DNA from: Marivita sp003149565
GTDB taxonomy: Bacteria; Pseudomonadota; Alphaproteobacteria; Rhodobacterales; Rhodobacteraceae
Reading direction: 5' to 3' (one strand)
Assembly (NCBI RefSeq): GCF_965216415.1
Contig: NZ_CBDCFU010000001.1
Length of the DNA stretch: 64,000 nt
Both the position numbers and the translations under genes were made by a program. Positions within the stretch are counted from its first letter, which is position 1. The number at the start of each line of letters is the position of its first letter. Shown piece after piece: positions 60,991-64,000 of the stretch. Under the pieces are notes generated by a model. It made no database searches, was not told where the DNA came from, and worked only from the letters and a program-made list of their open reading frames with translations.

Positions 60991-61604
60991 CCGATGTCAG
61001 TTCACCCAGGCCCACGGCCTCGAAAAAGCTGTCGTCCCAGCGGTCTTCATGGGCGAGATATGTCCACTTGCAGGTCACGGTGCAGGTGGACCGTGCGGTG
61101 GACCCGCTGGCCTTCCATGTCAGGGAGTCGGTCAAGTCGAAGAAATGGCGGGTACCGGCAAAAACCTCTGCGCAGTTTTCCTTTAGCCAGAGCAACTTGG
61201 GCGCTTGCATCTCGGGCGAGATGACGCCGCCCACATATTGGAGAACGGGATGGGCGGTGGCGTTTATCCTGTCCGCCTGCGCCGTGGCGCGGTGGTCGAA
61301 CAAGCGATGATGTCCCGGTCGGGATGCGGCAGGCCGCAAGTCCCAGCCCTTGCGCCACCAGCGAACAGGATGCGTCGAAACCGATGCCAGCGATGTCTTG
61401 CGGCGAGACTGCCGATGCCTCGACCGCTTCGGCCACGCTCTCGCAGACGGCCTGCCAGACCTGCGCGCTGGACTGTTCCGCATGGTCCGCATCGTTGCGG
61501 TAGGTGATGGTCGGTCGTTTGGCGACCCCTTTCAACGCGCCATGAACATCGAATACACCGGCGCGCGCGGATCCGGTCCCGACGTTGACTCCCACAAAAT
61601 ACAT
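60991..61604 (-). pseudogene. FGGY-family carbohydrate kinase (ribulokinase-like), truncated and frameshifted
   Basis: Starts MYFVGVNVGTGSARAGVFDV (N-terminal actin-like fold) and continues to GIGFDASCSLVAQG, then changes frame twice within about 60 bases (PHPDRDIIA, then DHRATAQADRINATAHPVLQ), continues to FFEAVGLGEL and stops at the IS end. Two-thirds of the C-terminal domain is missing. It would have been the ribulokinase/xylulokinase-type step of the sugar operon. It lies 11 bases after the P-loop kinase gene. Confidence 0.75.
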
Positions 61605-61615
61605 GCTCTTTTCCT

Positions 61616-62248
61616 TTACTGGACCAGCACAAGATCCGTGTGCCGGCTCTCGGTGCGCACGGTGCGCCCGTTCGGCAGATCATTGGCCTCCAGTTTTTCG
61701 CGTATCTGACCAGGGGTCAGGCCAAACCGCTGCCACCGTGCACGCAGGCGCGTTTCGAGGATCTCTTCAGGCACGTCGATCATCACCGTTCGGTTGAAGA
61801 ACGGTGCCAAGTCGCGCCAGGGCGCACGATCGAGAAGGAGATAGTTGCCTTCGCAAAGGATCAGACGCACCTCGGGCCCGATCAGGCGGGCAGACCCGCG
61901 CGAGATTTCCAACGCGCGGTCAAAGATCGGAACGGCGACCGTCTCTGCGCCGGTTGAAAGGCGCGAGAGCACCGAGAACAATCCGCCAACGTCGAAGGTA
62001 TCCGGGGCGCCCTTCCATGGCAGGCGCCCCATTTCCCGAAGTACCGCATCGTCATAGTGGAACCCGTCCATTGGCAGGATCGCGACCTCGCCCGGATGGC
62101 CATCCTGCACCCTTTCGGCCAGTGTCTCGACCGTCGTGCTCTTGCCCGAGCCCGGAGCGCCGGCGATGGCAACGAATTGCCGCCCGGAGTGCTCCAGAAG
62201 GGTGCGGGCCTCGGCAACGAGGCCGTCAATGTCGATGCGCCGGCCCAT
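61616..62248 (-). CDS. P-loop nucleoside/sugar kinase family protein (FrcK/uridine-kinase-like)
   Basis: 210-residue P-loop kinase with Walker A GAPGSGKST (residues about 30-38), the substrate motif LPMDGFHYDDAVL and ILCEGNYLLLDR. It resembles FrcK and similar kinases next to ribose-type sugar ABC operons and the uridine-kinase superfamily. The start overlaps the epimerase stop (ATGA). It presumably phosphorylates the sugar brought in by the permease/ATPase system; this is inference from context. Confidence 0.85.
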   Translation of the reverse strand: MGRRIDIDGLVAEARTLLEHSGRQFVAIAGAPGSGKSTTVETLAERVQDGHPGEVAILPMDGFHYDDAVLREMGRLPWKGAPDTFDVGGLFSVLSRLSTGAETVAVPIFDRALEISRGSARLIGPEVRLILCEGNYLLLDRAPWRDLAPFFNRTVMIDVPEEILETRLRARWQRFGLTPGQIREKLEANDLPNGRTVRTESRHTDLVLVQ

Positions 62249-63096
62249 CAGATCAGGCGATACTGTGCGGCTTTGTTGCGAAGGAAGGGCAGGCCCTTGG
62301 ACATGACCTCGTCATGGTCCTTGGCGACGGGGCGCCAGACAGCCAGCCCGAAACCCACCTCTGGGGGCATGTTGATGAAGCTCTCCATCGCCAGACCGCC
62401 CTTGAAGTCGATTGCCTTGAGCGTGGCAAAGACCTCGTCCCAGTCACAGCAGCCTTCGCCGGGTGTGCCGCGGTCGCTTTCGCTGAGGTGAATGTACTTC
62501 AGGTAGTCGCGGGCATCCAGGATGCCGTTTGCAGCGCCCTTTTCCTCGATGTTCATATGGTAGGTGTCGAGGTGGATAAAGATGTTGTCCGAGCCGACCC
62601 GCTCGATCATGTCACGCGCCTGCCAGCCCGTGTTGATCAGGTGGTTTTCGTAGCGGTTGACGGGTTCGATGCCAAAGAGCAGCCCGACGGATTTCGCATA
62701 TTTCGACACCACGTCCAGGACTTGGGCAATGTTGTCGTATTCTCCTTGCGTCGGCCAAGTGCCGGTGCGTTGACCGATCCCGCCAAATGTCACGCCGGAC
62801 AGCGCCTCGGCCCCGCAGGCCTTGGTCTGGTCGATTGCCAGTTTCAGATAGTCGATGGCGCCTTCGGGATTGACCGAAGCCCAATTCTGCTCCGGCAGCC
62901 CCAGCGAGCAGATCGCGCCCAATCCGTTTTTCTCCAGAAGATCGGCGGTATGGGCGGTATCGACATCGGTCGGGCGCAGCATCGGAATTTCGATAAAGTC
63001 CACGCCATAGGTCACCGCGCCTTTGACGGCTCTTTCGGCGCCTTCGCGGTCCCAGTTCATTGTCCACATGCTCGTGTGAACGCCAAAGCCATGCAT
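62248..63096 (-). CDS. D-tagatose 3-epimerase/D-psicose 3-epimerase-like sugar epimerase
   Basis: 282-residue TIM-barrel isomerase. Metal-ligand candidates follow the D-tagatose-3-epimerase pattern: Glu in LFGIEPVNRYEN, Asp and His in HLDTYHMN, His in YIHLSESDRG and Glu in GGLAMESF. It starts at ATG 63096, directly next to the permease stop, and is in operon with the P-loop kinase. Together with the kinase it suggests ketose epimerisation before phosphorylation. Confidence 0.88.
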   Translation of the reverse strand: MHGFGVHTSMWTMNWDREGAERAVKGAVTYGVDFIEIPMLRPTDVDTAHTADLLEKNGLGAICSLGLPEQNWASVNPEGAIDYLKLAIDQTKACGAEALSGVTFGGIGQRTGTWPTQGEYDNIAQVLDVVSKYAKSVGLLFGIEPVNRYENHLINTGWQARDMIERVGSDNIFIHLDTYHMNIEEKGAANGILDARDYLKYIHLSESDRGTPGEGCCDWDEVFATLKAIDFKGGLAMESFINMPPEVGFGLAVWRPVAKDHDEVMSKGLPFLRNKAAQYRLI

Positions 63097-64000
63097 TTAC
63101 TTGTCCTTTCCCAAGAGGAATTTGAATGTTCGCTGTATTTGACCGGATCGCAGAACCATGACGCCGATCAGGGAAAGCCCCCAGACGGCGGTCGAAAGGT
63201 GCTGGTTCGCGCCGACAAGGTTCAGGCCCGACGACAGCACCTGCAGGATAACCAGCGCGATGATGACGGGTGTGACTCGGCCATGCCCGCCGAACGGATC
63301 GATGCCGCCAAGGAAACAGGCCAGCACAGTGATCAGCAGCATTGCTTCACCATGGCCCACGCGGACAGAATTGAAGCGCGCGGCCATCAGGATTCCCGCG
63401 ATCGCGCAGAGCACGCCGGAGAGGGTGTAGATCAGGACCAGGGTGCGTTTGGCGTTCAGGCCAGCGTATTCCGCCGCCTTCATGTTCGATCCGGTCATGT
63501 AGACCGAGAACCCATGGGGGGAGCGGCGCAACAGGACATGCCAGCCGAAGGCAACCAGACCAAAAAGGATCAGCGGAACCGGAATACCGATCAGGCTGCC
63601 GTGGCCCAGCACGCGCATGTAGTCTGGAAAGCCCGAGATATCGCCGCCACGGGTCAGGAACTCACCCAGTCCGCGCAGGAAGATCATCATCGCCAGCGAG
63701 ACAAGGATCGGGTGCGCGCCGACGTAGGCGACCACCCCTCCCATCACGGCGCCGGCCAGAGCGCCAACAACCACCGCAAGCGCGCAGCCGAGGACAAAGC
63801 CGCCGATCCCGGCCTCGGCTCCGCCGAACTGCATGAGAGTCCAAGCCAGCGTCAGGCCGCTGATATTGGCCGTGTACACGATGGCCAGGTTCAGCCCGCC
63901 GGACAGGATCGGCGCCAGCATCGCCAGTGTCAGCAGTCCCAGAAGCGGCATCTGGAAGCCCATGGAACCCAGGTTCGCTCCGGTCAGGAAACGGGGCGAG
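63097..64000 (-). CDS. Ribose-type sugar ABC transporter permease (CUT2), 5' end outside the window
   Basis: At least 301 residues of an RbsC/FrcC/XylH-type permease; the frame is still open at the right edge (upstream of ATG 63963 it reads SPRFLTGANLGSMGFQMPLL), so the true start lies beyond 64000. Family features include APILSGGLNLAIVYTANISG, a G-rich ALAGAVMGGVVAYVGAHPIL helix and the EAA-like MKAAEYAGLNAKRT. It belongs with the leftward sugar operon. The few residues seen at 1-20 may be its N-terminus if the replicon is circular. Confidence 0.9.
   Translation of the reverse strand, partial: SPRFLTGANLGSMGFQMPLLGLLTLAMLAPILSGGLNLAIVYTANISGLTLAWTLMQFGGAEAGIGGFVLGCALAVVVGALAGAVMGGVVAYVGAHPILVSLAMMIFLRGLGEFLTRGGDISGFPDYMRVLGHGSLIGIPVPLILFGLVAFGWHVLLRRSPHGFSVYMTGSNMKAAEYAGLNAKRTLVLIYTLSGVLCAIAGILMAARFNSVRVGHGEAMLLITVLACFLGGIDPFGGHGRVTPVIIALVILQVLSSGLNLVGANQHLSTAVWGLSLIGVMVLRSGQIQRTFKFLLGKDK

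Noticed and set aside
1..64000. CRISPR array, rRNA or tRNA operon, conjugation genes
   Set aside because: No regularly spaced repeats, rRNA-like sequence, relaxase, coupling protein or VirB-type gene was recognised on either strand.

Overview
The window looks like most or all of a RepABC-type plasmid from an alphaproteobacterium, most likely a Rhodobacterales (Roseobacter-group) species. The reasons are a repA-repB-repC operon with parS-like palindromes, GC-rich catabolic operons of ABC transporters and dehydrogenases under LacI control, and a dense IS population. No rRNA, tRNA, relaxase, type IV secretion gene or CRISPR array was seen. The taxonomic call is inference from gene content.

Region 1 (1-15.3 kb) is sugar catabolism. 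A leftward operon holds a LacI regulator, a sugar-phosphate isomerase/epimerase, a Gfo/Idh/MocA oxidoreductase and a ribose-type double ABC ATPase. It appears to continue off the left edge. A rightward operon, controlled by a second LacI protein, encodes a CUT1 importer (binding protein, two permeases, UgpC-type ATPase), a GH43 beta-xylosidase, a second Gfo/Idh/MocA oxidoreductase, a ThuA-domain protein and xylose isomerase. It reads as uptake and breakdown of xylo-oligosaccharides.

Region 2 (15.3-26.3 kb) carries gene remnants, a frameshifted GNAT acetyltransferase, an NSS-family symporter, an MFS transporter, a three-subunit molybdenum hydroxylase (PaoABC/XDH type) and a RES-Xre toxin-antitoxin pair.

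Region 3 (26.3-32 kb) is the replication and partition core: two palindromes downstream of repC, repC, repB, repA, an inverted repeat and DnaA boxes upstream of repA, then a tyrosine recombinase.

Region 4 (32-54.7 kb) is a mobile-element graveyard. It has IS6-family copies (two almost identical and inverted at 33.6 and 48.5 kb), an IS5-like element, an IS21-like element, an IS3 element sitting inside an IS6 element, and tniB/tniQ remnants. The cargo between them is a LysR/GST/DUF4242 cluster, a hipB-hipA-DUF1403-scpB operon, a second broken DUF1403-scpB pair, a nucleotidyltransferase-fold pseudogene and a large BTAD/TPR regulator.

Region 5 (54.7-64 kb) has a leftward operon of two amidohydrolases with a TauABC/SsuABC-like importer. 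A carbohydrate-kinase pseudogene cut by an IS end follows, then a P-loop kinase, a D-tagatose-3-epimerase-like enzyme and a sugar permease that runs off the right edge. The permease body at the right edge and the gene start at the left edge have the same orientation and would join into one operon, so the window may be almost a whole circular replicon slightly over 64 kb. The most unusual gene set is hipBA-DUF1403-scpB, which couples a kinase-type toxin-antitoxin pair to a kleisin-partner homologue and is duplicated in part.
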